From assembly GCA_038232415.1 (NCBI GenBank), contig JBBSHY010000034.1, positions 1-8,123 on the forward strand: a stretch of 8,123 nucleotides of DNA, in the 5' to 3' direction. Below are positions 1 through 6,488 of this stretch, one piece after another. Position 1 is the stretch's first letter. Every line of letters starts with the position of its first letter. The notes under the pieces are model-generated. The model searched no databases. It was not told the origin of the DNA and was given only the letters and a program-made list of their open reading frames with translations. The stretch is from JBBRXZ01 sp038232415. GTDB lineage: Bacteria > Patescibacteriota > Saccharimonadia > Saccharimonadales > UBA4665. The translations under genes were made by a program, and so were the position numbers.

Positions 1-89
1 AGGATAATCAGGCCGGCGATCGCCAGCACGATCATAACTTCGATAATCGTAAAGCCTTTATTATTAGATTTCTTTAGTTTACTTAGCAT
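1..89 (-). CDS. Type IV pilin, second tandem copy (5' end only)
   Basis: This is the first 29-30 codons of a second pilin gene. It starts at the ATG on 87-89 and runs off the window at position 1. The visible residues are identical to the start of the complete pilin upstream: a short basic leader ending K-G, the prepilin peptidase site G|FTIIE with the conserved mature Glu5, and the beginning of the hydrophobic N-terminal helix. The nucleotides are identical too, including synonymous positions. Its start lies 33 bases after the neighbouring pilin stop, and its AAAGGGG ribosome binding site is inside the same repeat. The variable C-terminal part lies outside the window, so it cannot be said whether this is an intact paralogue, a silent partial cassette or a product of misassembly. 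Confidence 0.75.
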   Translation of the reverse strand, partial: MLSKLKKSNNKGFTIIEVMIVLAIAGLII

Positions 90-119
90 TGCAAGTGCCC
101 CTTTGCGAATTATTTTAGT
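1..119. repeat. Perfect 119-base direct repeat, copy A
   Basis: Bases 1-119 match 499-617 without a mismatch. The match stops at 120 (t) versus 618 (g). The other boundary is unknown because the window begins inside the repeat. It covers 30 bases of leader with the ribosome binding site plus the first 89 bases of a pilin coding sequence. Confidence 0.97.
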
Positions 120-122
120 TTC

Positions 123-587
123 TTAAGAATCAATACAACGCGGCGCCACGGTGCTTGAAGTTTCGATGTTGTAAAGCACAGCCGATGAGCGGGCATTATC
201 AGTCGTTGCAAAAGATGTGGAATTTGTGCACTTCTTTTTGAAAAGTATGACGATTTTACCTGGATTCGTGCCTGGATCACCACTATTAGCTATGGTCGTA
301 CTACTTTGAATTTTAGCGGTCGAAGTAGTGCCACCAGTGAAGTCTACTGTACTTCCTGTCGGGTTCACACCAGTTGGAAGCGCTCCATCATTATTTGAGG
401 CGTATTCAGCTATGCCAGCTGTAATTGCTGAAGCATCGTTCTTTATAGCCGTGTTACGGCCGTTACGTTGTAAGGCCGGTACGGCTAACAGGACTATCAG
501 GATAATCAGGCCGGCGATCGCCAGCACGATCATAACTTCGATAATCGTAAAGCCTTTATTATTAGATTTCTTTAGTTTACTTAGCAT
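123..587 (-). CDS. Type IV pilin (prepilin with class III signal peptide)
   Basis: This 154-residue protein is a major or minor pilin subunit of the fibre. Residues 1-12 form a short positively charged leader ending in glycine. The cleavage site G12|F13-T-I-I-E17 is canonical, with Glu at position 5 of the mature protein, as needed for methylation and subunit docking. Residues 13-40 form the hydrophobic alpha-1 helix that anchors and packs the subunit. The rest is a small globular domain rich in Ser, Thr, Gly and Asn, with two cysteines (C120 and C151) placed where T4 pilins form the C-terminal disulfide loop. The mature length of about 142 residues is normal. The start is supported by AAAGGGG eight bases upstream. 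It follows pilC after a 107-base gap containing its own candidate promoter, which would allow higher expression than the machinery genes. The prepilin peptidase is not in the window. Major versus minor pilin cannot be decided. Confidence 0.95.
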   Translation of the reverse strand: MLSKLKKSNNKGFTIIEVMIVLAIAGLIILIVLLAVPALQRNGRNTAIKNDASAITAGIAEYASNNDGALPTGVNPTGSTVDFTGGTTSTAKIQSSTTIANSGDPGTNPGKIVILFKKKCTNSTSFATTDNARSSAVLYNIETSSTVAPRCIDS

Positions 588-617
588 TGCAAGTGCCCCT
601 TTGCGAATTATTTTAGT
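499..617. repeat. Perfect 119-base direct repeat, copy B
   Basis: This is the second copy of the repeat that opens the window, offset by 498 bases. It covers the 30-base leader and first 89 coding bases of the complete pilin. It ends shortly downstream of the candidate -10 element at 630-635, so the promoter is not part of the duplicated segment. Confidence 0.97.
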
Positions 618-629
618 GCTTATGTTTAG

Positions 630-658
630 ATGATAGTCATATGTTGCCGAAAAAGCAA
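630..658 (-). promoter_or_regulatory. Candidate sigma-70-type promoter for the pilin gene
   Basis: Read on the minus strand, TTGCTT (653-658) is followed after exactly 17 bases by TATCAT (630-635). The -10 box matches five of six consensus bases, the -35 box about three, and the spacing is ideal. Transcription would begin near position 622, giving a leader of about 35 bases before the pilin ATG. This fits the otherwise unexplained 107-base gap after pilC. It is a motif prediction only. Confidence 0.45.
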
Positions 659-694
659 GTATTTTCTATCACTTATACACATCTGATAGTAATT

Positions 695-1912
695 TTAACC
701 GGAGCCGGTGAAGCCGGATTGGTTAACCAGGCCGTATATCGGTAGCAGAATAGCCGCCACGATTATTATAGCCATGACGCCCATAACAATCATCAGGACC
801 GGTTCAATGATGGTGCTGATAGTCTTAATCTCGTTATCAACTTCTTTTTCGTAATAATCAGCCACCTTGGCCAGCATGCTTTCTATGGCGCCGGACGCTT
901 CGCCAATCCGCAACATATTCGGTACCAGTTCCAGGAAGTTAGGGTCGCCGGTAATGGACTCGCTGAGTGATTTACCGCCTTTAACCTTTTCTATGGCCCG
1001 CTTCAGCGAACTACCGATGTGGACGTTGTCGACTGCCTCAGCAGTAATTTCCAGTACGTGGATGAGCGGCACGCCGCTGCCTACCAGTGTTTCGCCGGTC
1101 CGGGCAAAGCGCGCCATGTACATCTTCATATAGAGCCGGCCGACAGGCCAGGCCCGCATCTTAAAGGCATCGACTATGCGCCTGCCTCCCATGGTCCGTG
1201 CCGCCCTGGTGCCAAAGAAGGCCATAAGGCCAAGCGCGATCAGAACCACCCACCAGAAGTGGGTCACAAAGTGGGAAACCGCCAGCAGCATACGGGTCAC
1301 CAGCGGCAGAGACACGTTCGGCAGACCGGCATATATATTCTGAACCTGCGGCAATACTTTTATAATCATAAACAGAATCACCCCCATCATTACCATCAGG
1401 ACAACCAGCGGGTAGATCATGGCGCCGCGCACCTTGCTGACGAGGTCGGCGTCCTTTTCCTGCTGGTAGGCCAGGCGTTCCAGGCCTTTGTCCAGCGTAC
1501 CGGAAGCTTCGCTGGAGGCGACCATGCTGATATAGACGCGGTTAAAGACTTTAGGATGCTTTTCTAGCGCTACGCTAAAAGCCGTGCCGGCTTCAACATC
1601 GCTGATGATCTGGTTGATTATTACTTTGAGGGCTTTATTGGTCGTTTGTTCGGCCACGTTGCGCAAGCTCTGTACCAACGGCAAACCGGCATTTATAAGC
1701 GTAGATAGCTGACGACTGAACAATACCTTATCTTTAGTTCTTATATGGCTAAGACGACGGGGGCCATAGCTTTTTTCAAGTTTAATACTGAGAGGGGTTA
1801 GGCCTTCTTCGCGGATAAGTGTGGCAGCCGAGTTTTCATTCTCGGCCTGTACCTGTGCCTTTATCTTCTGGCCGGTGGAGGCATTACGGGCTTCGTAAGT
1901 GAAGGTTAGCAT
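695..1912 (-). CDS. pilC: Type IV pilus inner-membrane platform protein PilC (GspF/T2SF family)
   Basis: This polytopic membrane protein sits at the base of the pilus. It couples the ATPase motors to pilin insertion and removal. Its 405 residues are the usual family length and show the internal duplication of the family: a first T2SF domain at about 60-190 and a second at about 265-393. Likely membrane helices are at 163-187 (starting RGAMIYPLVV), 219-235 and 366-392. Each domain has the helical motif around G-E-A-S-G or S-E-A-S-G (134-138 and 337-341) typical of PilC/GspF. No cysteine is present. It starts 20 bases after the pilT stop, in the same transcript. Its ribosome binding site is weak, so translation may depend partly on coupling to pilT. 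The family assignment is secure. A GspF role in a type II secretion system is unlikely with pilT and pilin as neighbours. Confidence 0.96.
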   Translation of the reverse strand: MLTFTYEARNASTGQKIKAQVQAENENSAATLIREEGLTPLSIKLEKSYGPRRLSHIRTKDKVLFSRQLSTLINAGLPLVQSLRNVAEQTTNKALKVIINQIISDVEAGTAFSVALEKHPKVFNRVYISMVASSEASGTLDKGLERLAYQQEKDADLVSKVRGAMIYPLVVLMVMMGVILFMIIKVLPQVQNIYAGLPNVSLPLVTRMLLAVSHFVTHFWWVVLIALGLMAFFGTRAARTMGGRRIVDAFKMRAWPVGRLYMKMYMARFARTGETLVGSGVPLIHVLEITAEAVDNVHIGSSLKRAIEKVKGGKSLSESITGDPNFLELVPNMLRIGEASGAIESMLAKVADYYEKEVDNEIKTISTIIEPVLMIVMGVMAIIIVAAILLPIYGLVNQSGFTGSG

Positions 1913-1932
1913 TTCATTGTACTGCTTTCATA

Positions 1933-3000
1933 TTAGCTTCTCATCAGCCTGTCTAATTCGTCCAGGTCAATGGCAAAATTGCGGGCCTCATCGTAGGTTA
2001 TGCTGCCGTCATGGACCAGATTAACCAGTTGCTTGTCCATAGACTGCATGCCAAATTCGGCGCCGGTCTGGATAACGGCTTCCAGCTGGTAGGATTTGCC
2101 TTCGCGAATGATATTGCGTACAGCCGGCGTAGCTACCAGTATTTCGGCGGCAGCTTTGCGGCCGCCACCAATCGTCGGTACTAAACGCTGCGAAACAATC
2201 GCCATCAGGATGTTAGACAGCTGGGCTCTTATTTGTGGCTGCTGGTGCGGTGGAAATACGTCTATCATACGATCAACGCTCTGGGAAGCGCTGTTGGTGT
2301 GCAGGGTTGCTAAGACTAAATGACCGGTTTCGGCGATGGTGATAGCGCTGGCAATTGTTTCCAGGTCACGCATCTCACCTATAAGCACCACGTCCGGGTC
2401 TTCGCGCAGGGCGCTGCGCAGGGCGGCGCTAAACGAGTAAGTATCGTAATGGACTTCGCGCTGTACGACTACGGATTTATGTGATTTGTGAGTGTACTCG
2501 ATCGGATCCTCAATGGTGATGATATGTTTGCTCTGTTCGCTGTTAATCTTGTGAACCATAGCCGCCATTGATGTTGATTTGCCCGAACCTGTAGGACCGG
2601 TCACCAGTATCAAACCCCGCGGGTAAGCGGTAAACTTATTTATGATCTCCGGCAGGCCCAGTTGCTCGATTGTCCGGATCTCATTGGGGATTAAGCGCAG
2701 CGCCGCGGCCAGATTGCCCCTTTCATGAAAGGCATTGACGCGGAAACGCCCCAGATCGCCATAAGCGAAGCTAAAGTCAAACTCTTTATCTTTAAGCAGG
2801 ATCTGTTTTTGGTCTTCGTCTAAAATAGCGAAGATAAGTGCTTCCACGGATTCTTCATCTAGTGAATCAGCGCCTATTACCGCTGTAAGCGCGCCATCTA
2901 TACGCAGCATCGGCGGCAAGCCGACTTGTAAATGAAGATCCGACGAATTCTTTTTGATAACTTCGTCGAGTAAAATTTCGATTCTTGGTTTTGCCTGCAT
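1933..3000 (-). CDS. pilT: Pilus retraction ATPase PilT
   Basis: This cytoplasmic hexameric ATPase depolymerises the pilus and powers retraction. The 355-residue length is typical. The N-terminal PAS-like domain carries the hallmark SSDLHLQVGLPP (19-30). The ATPase domain has Walker A GPTGSGKST (135-143), the Asp box around IEDPIEY (163-169), Walker B DPDVVLIGEMRD with catalytic Glu209 (201-212), and the His box TGHLVLATLHTN (225-236). Near the C-terminus AVRNIIRE (293-300) corresponds to the AIRNLIRE motif that marks PilT and is needed for retraction. This, together with the lack of an N-terminal MshEN domain, separates it from PilB. The ATG is preceded by AAGGG eight bases upstream. It lies 18 bases after pilB and 20 before pilC. 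All catalytic motifs appear intact, so the pilus should be retractable. Confidence 0.97.
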   Translation of the reverse strand: MQAKPRIEILLDEVIKKNSSDLHLQVGLPPMLRIDGALTAVIGADSLDEESVEALIFAILDEDQKQILLKDKEFDFSFAYGDLGRFRVNAFHERGNLAAALRLIPNEIRTIEQLGLPEIINKFTAYPRGLILVTGPTGSGKSTSMAAMVHKINSEQSKHIITIEDPIEYTHKSHKSVVVQREVHYDTYSFSAALRSALREDPDVVLIGEMRDLETIASAITIAETGHLVLATLHTNSASQSVDRMIDVFPPHQQPQIRAQLSNILMAIVSQRLVPTIGGGRKAAAEILVATPAVRNIIREGKSYQLEAVIQTGAEFGMQSMDKQLVNLVHDGSITYDEARNFAIDLDELDRLMRS

Positions 3001-3018
3001 ATTCCACCCTTCTTTTGT

Positions 3019-4827
3019 TTAGGCGTTACCTTCGGCAGCCACGCGGTTGATTTCGCCCAGCGTAGTTCGGCCATCCAAAGCCTTCAGGTAGCCGTCCTGG
3101 CGCATATTAACCATGCCCTCAGCTTCGGCGGCTTTTTCAATTTCCGTGCTTGTTGATCGTTTCATTATTAATCCCTGGATCGCTTCTGATACTTCAAAGA
3201 CTTCGTACAGGCCCATGCGACCGCTGAAGCCGCCAGGAGCATCCGGACTATCTGTGCCCTTGGCTAAAGTATAAGCTTTTTGGGTGGCTAAGGGCAAGCT
3301 TTTATAGCCGAGGTCTTTGGCGACGGCCGCGGCGTCATCCTTTGTTTGCGGCAACATGGCCCCTAACGTCGCTTTGACAGCTTCTGACTCGACAGGTGAT
3401 GATTGATATGTTTGCTTGCCCGCGTCAGTGATTTTTCGCACCAAACGCTGGCCAATTACGGTATGTACGGTACTGGCGATTAGAAACGGCTCGATGCCCA
3501 TGTCGAGCAGACGCGGCAGGATACCGGCGGCGCTGTTAGTGTGCAAGGTGCTAAATACCAGGTGACCGGTTAGCGCCGCCTGCACGGCTAATTGAGCCGT
3601 TTCCTTATCGCGAATCTCCCCTACCATTACCACGTCGGGGTCCTGCCGCAGAATACTGCGTAAACCAGACGCAAAAGTCAGGCCCACTTCGGGGTTAACC
3701 TGAATCTGGTTGATGCCGTCCATCTTATACTCGACCGGATCTTCCAAGGTGACGATATTAATAGCATCGTTCTTGATTTCCTGGATCAGGGCATAGAGCG
3801 AAGTCGATTTGCCCGAGCCGGTCGGCCCGCTGGTCAGGATCATGCCGTTGGGTTGTTGTAAAGCTTTACGGATTACGCGCAATGCCCGGCCGGTATAGCC
3901 CATTTCTTCCAGCTTGAATGAAGTACCGGTTTTATCCAGCAAACGTATTACCGCCTGCTCGCCCCATACGACTGGTGAGATGGCAATGCGGAGGTCAATG
4001 CCCCTGCCGTCAACTAAGACAGTAAACTGACCGTCTTGTGGCGTACGGTGTTCGTCAATTTTGAGGTTTGCCAAGATCTTGATGCGGGATATGAAGGCCG
4101 GTTCGGTATTTTTAGGCAGGCGCATAACCTCGCGCAGCACGCCATCGACACGGCAGCGGACTTTTAGCTCCTTCTCCAATGGTTCAATATGTATATCGCT
4201 GGCACGGTTGTGGGCGGCAAATTCCATGATAGCCGATAAAGCCTTGCTGATCGGCGAGTCTTCAACCAAGGTCTGGATGGTTTTAGCTTTCTGGGCCAGT
4301 TTTTTTGCGTCAGCTTCTGAATTCGCTTCGGTGTCAGTACCAGCCGCAATTTTACCAAATGCAGCGTCCATCTGGGTATCCAGCCGGGCCGTGTACTGCC
4401 TGATCACCTGGCGGATTCCGGCTTCACTGGCAACATAAACTTTCATCGGCCGGCCAATGCGGTTACTCAAAAAGTCCACGGCCTGGACATTATCGGCGTC
4501 AAGCATGGCTACGATCAGGCGATCCTGCATTTCGCCCAACGGCACGGCCATATAGCGCTCGGCAATCTCCTGAGGTAAGAGCGCTAACACCTTTGGTTCA
4601 ATCCGGGCTGACAAGAGATTAACGTAAGGGACTTTGGTAATAGTAGCGTTGGCTTTGGTCAACTGCTCATCAGTAATATAGCCATTTTTCACTAAATAGC
4701 TGATCAGGGGCTCTTTATCTTTCGCGGCTGCAGCGCGTGCTTCGGCAAGCTTATCCGTGCTTAGCATACCGGAAGATACTAAAGTGTCTTCTACTTGCTG
4801 TCCAGCGGCAACTGACAAAACGCTCAC
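3019..4827 (-). CDS. pilB: Pilus extension ATPase PilB (GspE/T2SSE family)
   Basis: This cytoplasmic hexameric ATPase drives pilin polymerisation through PilC. Its 602 residues comprise an N-terminal MshEN/T2SSE_N-like region (about 10-145), a variable linker (150-185), an N2 domain (about 186-310) with the ASDIHIEP motif (209-216), and the ATPase core. The core has Walker A GPTGSGKST (334-342), the Asp box LEDPVEY (361-367), Walker B DPDVVMVGEIRD with Glu404 (396-407), and the His box TGHLVFSTLHTN (420-431). The start is GTG, supported by TAAAGG, which overlaps the stop of the preceding gene and sits eight bases upstream. Oddly, the two CxxC pairs that bind zinc in most PilB/GspE proteins are absent at the expected places (around 465-470 and 524-530). 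The only cysteine is C225. The arginines that mark c-di-GMP-binding MshEN motifs are also not evident. Confidence 0.96.
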   Translation of the reverse strand: MSVLSVAAGQQVEDTLVSSGMLSTDKLAEARAAAAKDKEPLISYLVKNGYITDEQLTKANATITKVPYVNLLSARIEPKVLALLPQEIAERYMAVPLGEMQDRLIVAMLDADNVQAVDFLSNRIGRPMKVYVASEAGIRQVIRQYTARLDTQMDAAFGKIAAGTDTEANSEADAKKLAQKAKTIQTLVEDSPISKALSAIMEFAAHNRASDIHIEPLEKELKVRCRVDGVLREVMRLPKNTEPAFISRIKILANLKIDEHRTPQDGQFTVLVDGRGIDLRIAISPVVWGEQAVIRLLDKTGTSFKLEEMGYTGRALRVIRKALQQPNGMILTSGPTGSGKSTSLYALIQEIKNDAINIVTLEDPVEYKMDGINQIQVNPEVGLTFASGLRSILRQDPDVVMVGEIRDKETAQLAVQAALTGHLVFSTLHTNSAAGILPRLLDMGIEPFLIASTVHTVIGQRLVRKITDAGKQTYQSSPVESEAVKATLGAMLPQTKDDAAAVAKDLGYKSLPLATQKAYTLAKGTDSPDAPGGFSGRMGLYEVFEVSEAIQGLIMKRSTSTEIEKAAEAEGMVNMRQDGYLKALDGRTTLGEINRVAAEGNA

Positions 4828-4835
4828 GTCGCCAA

Positions 4836-4841
4836 CCTTTA
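4836..4841 (-). promoter_or_regulatory. Ribosome binding site supporting the GTG start of pilB
   Basis: TAAAGG on the minus strand contains the TAA stop of the upstream small gene. It lies eight bases before the pilB GTG, which supports the non-ATG start and suggests translational coupling between the two genes. Confidence 0.6.
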
Positions 4842-5093
4842 ACGCTGGCCAGTACCGTTAAATGGATCAGTGTTGATGTTCTGGCCTATGGTAATTAGTT
4901 TTGTAGGGTCAAAAGAATCTTTATTGAAGTAGTGCTTGTCAGGCGGCAGGAAATTGGCATTAATTGGTTGGACTACCTCTACTGATTCCTGCCGGCTCTG
5001 GGGTGACCCAAAGATTAGCTTGGATACCAATAACGAAAACACGGTGCTAATAAACACCACGACTAATAAGATAACAAAGTCTTTTTGTTTCAT
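4839..5093 (-). CDS. Small single-pass membrane protein in the pilP position
   Basis: This 84-residue protein of unconfirmed function is translated from an ATG that overlaps the pilO stop as ATGA. A strong AAGAAGG site lies seven bases upstream, so it is almost certainly real and coupled to pilO. Residues 1-5 are basic, 6-28 form one transmembrane helix with no lipobox cysteine, and 30-84 form a polar, probably extended tail on the outer face of the membrane. The tail has proline and aromatic spacing (PINANFLPPDKHYF, 43-56) and ends in TDPFNG (75-80). This recalls the unstructured N-terminal segment of PilP/GspC-type proteins, which binds PilN/PilO and ends at a conserved R-D-P-F. The folded secretin-binding domain of PilP is missing entirely. 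A reduced PilP replacement is my inference from position and these short resemblances. Homology is not demonstrated. Confidence 0.8.
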   Translation of the reverse strand: MKQKDFVILLVVVFISTVFSLLVSKLIFGSPQSRQESVEVVQPINANFLPPDKHYFNKDSFDPTKLITIGQNINTDPFNGTGQR

Positions 5094-5770
5094 TTCACGA
5101 CCTTCTTGGTTATATTCACATTTTTGGCAGGTTGAAAGTACGTATGCGCGTTCACGGTCAATGTCATACTCGTGGCACCGCCGGATAGGTCTATAGAATC
5201 AACCTGGATCGGCCGAATAGACTGCTGAAGCTTGGCCATTAACTGGCCTAGAGACGCGTAATTAGCATTACTCACCTCAAACGAAAATGGCATGGACACA
5301 GCTTGGGGGTTCGGGCTATTAGCGTTAGATTGCTGGCTTAACTGATTATCTATGCCGCTCACTTTGGTAACGTTAAAACCACCGTTGGTCAGAATCTTTT
5401 CGATACTCGAGGCCAGGGCCGGAAAATCATAAGCACTTGGCAGCGCATTAAGGATTAACTTGGAATTCCGTCCGTCATTATCACCGGTTCCGCTGGGATT
5501 GCCGTTAATAATATTTGGATCTTGTGAATCGAATTTCTTATAGGATTTTGAAAGTTTTTCAGATGTCTGAATATTATTCTGCAGCTGATGATGGGCCTTT
5601 TCCTTGGCTGTAGTAACGCGGGCATTATACCTGTTCTGGCTGAATTCGGCCTTAAAAGCAAACAGGCAGAAGATCGTTACAAAGGCTGCTGCTGCCGCGA
5701 CACCGACTATTTGAGCGTTGGCTTTACTGATTTCTAAACGCTTGGTCGTCAAAGCCTGTGCTTTCGCCAT
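5090..5770 (-). CDS. pilO: Pilus alignment-complex protein PilO-like
   Basis: This bitopic membrane protein is expected to pair with PilN and link the cytoplasmic PilM/ATPase layer to the outer face of the membrane. From the chosen start it has 226 residues: a short cytoplasmic tail (1-18), one transmembrane helix (about 19-40), a coiled-coil-prone polar stretch (about 45-80), a Gly/Asn/Asp-rich linker (88-102), and a ferredoxin-like alpha/beta domain (about 104-212) as in PilO. I chose the ATG at 5768-5770 because AAAGGG lies ten bases upstream and it leaves one base after the pilN stop. The ATG at 5804-5806 would add 12 residues, overlap pilN by 35 bases and has no visible ribosome binding site. 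Sequence conservation in PilO is low, so the name rests on topology, domain layout and position between pilN and pilB. Confidence 0.85.
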   Translation of the reverse strand: MAKAQALTTKRLEISKANAQIVGVAAAAAFVTIFCLFAFKAEFSQNRYNARVTTAKEKAHHQLQNNIQTSEKLSKSYKKFDSQDPNIINGNPSGTGDNDGRNSKLILNALPSAYDFPALASSIEKILTNGGFNVTKVSGIDNQLSQQSNANSPNPQAVSMPFSFEVSNANYASLGQLMAKLQQSIRPIQVDSIDLSGGATSMTLTVNAHTYFQPAKNVNITKKVVK

Positions 5771-5771
5771 C

Positions 5772-6488
5772 TTATTGATTCCCTTTCGGTTTACCAGTCT
5801 CGACATTAGGCGACGCCTGGAATAAAGCGCTCGGACTCTCCAGCTCAGATCGTGTACTAGTTAAGTTAGGTACAGATAGCGTTACGGTTTTGGTGATATC
5901 AAATATATTTTTATCGTAAGCCAGCGTTATGGTGTAAGTAGCCGGGTGACCGGCATTAGACTGGGTAGTCAGGCCAAAGCTCGTTAGCACTATGTTACTA
6001 AAAGCCTTGCTATTAGCCGCACTGTTCGAGTCTGCTGTGCTGTAAGTTGTAAACTTCAGTGTATCTACATATTTGTTAACACTGCTTAAAGCATCGGCTG
6101 TACCGGTTATAGTGGCTGTTTGCAGGCTAAAGTCAATCTTGAAATTGCTAATCGATACCGTAGCCGGTGTAACCTGGTTTAAGTAATCAAAAAGATGCGA
6201 TGTCGCCGGCTTAGCGGCATGCAGCGCCGTCAGACGTTCCAGCTGGTTTTGCACGGTTAAAATCTTACCTATCTGAGGTTCTCTCTTTAACTTGCTGCTT
6301 TCGGAGGCTATATCATGGCTCAGGTCATTTAGATGTTTTCTCTGCAAGCCGTTAGCACTTATTATTAGTACTAATAATACAATTGACGCTATACTAACTA
6401 ACGCCGAAACGCTAAGCACCAGGCGACGATAGCGCTGGGCTTTGATATACTCCAGCTTAACATCCGGTAAAAGGTTTAGCTGAATCAT
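5772..6488 (-). CDS. pilN: Pilus alignment-complex protein PilN
   Basis: This is a bitopic membrane partner of PilM and PilO. The first residues, IQLNLLPD (2-9), are the PilN cytoplasmic motif that inserts into a groove of PilM. A basic stretch (16-22) precedes one transmembrane helix (about 23-46). Then come a coiled-coil-prone region (48-90) and an alpha/beta domain (about 95-195) of the kind that dimerises with PilO. Residues beyond about 195 form an extra tail (VTLSVPN at 202-208, then a Ser/Pro/Asn-rich end), which makes the 238-residue protein longer than typical proteobacterial PilN. The start codon overlaps the pilM stop as ATGA, with a modest GGAG eight bases upstream, so translation is probably coupled to pilM. 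The family assignment is strong from the N-terminal motif and gene order. Confidence 0.93.
   Translation of the reverse strand: MIQLNLLPDVKLEYIKAQRYRRLVLSVSALVSIASIVLLVLIISANGLQRKHLNDLSHDIASESSKLKREPQIGKILTVQNQLERLTALHAAKPATSHLFDYLNQVTPATVSISNFKIDFSLQTATITGTADALSSVNKYVDTLKFTTYSTADSNSAANSKAFSNIVLTSFGLTTQSNAGHPATYTITLAYDKNIFDITKTVTLSVPNLTSTRSELESPSALFQASPNVETGKPKGNQ
5781..5786 (-). promoter_or_regulatory. Ribosome binding site that decides the pilO start
   Basis: AAAGGG on the minus strand lies ten bases before the ATG at 5768-5770, inside the last codons of pilN. The competing upstream ATG at 5804-5806 has no purine-rich site in front of it. Confidence 0.55.

Noticed and set aside
90..140. 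Separate promoter for the second pilin (TTGTAT with AATAAT at 18-base spacing)
   Set aside because: Both boxes match poorly and the region is AT-rich; not convincing enough to annotate.
1019..1567. 182-codon open frame on the plus strand inside pilC
   Set aside because: It is fully antisense to a clear PilC, has an unnatural composition (many His and Gln) and no family resemblance; it is a shadow frame.
3019..4827. GspE of a type II secretion system instead of PilB
   Set aside because: The neighbours pilT, pilM, pilN, pilO and a pilin with a T4P-type leader fit a type IV pilus; no other type II secretion genes are seen.
5771..5806. Longer pilO start at the ATG on 5804-5806
   Set aside because: No ribosome binding site is seen, it overlaps pilN by 35 bases, and a better start with AAAGGG exists at 5768-5770.
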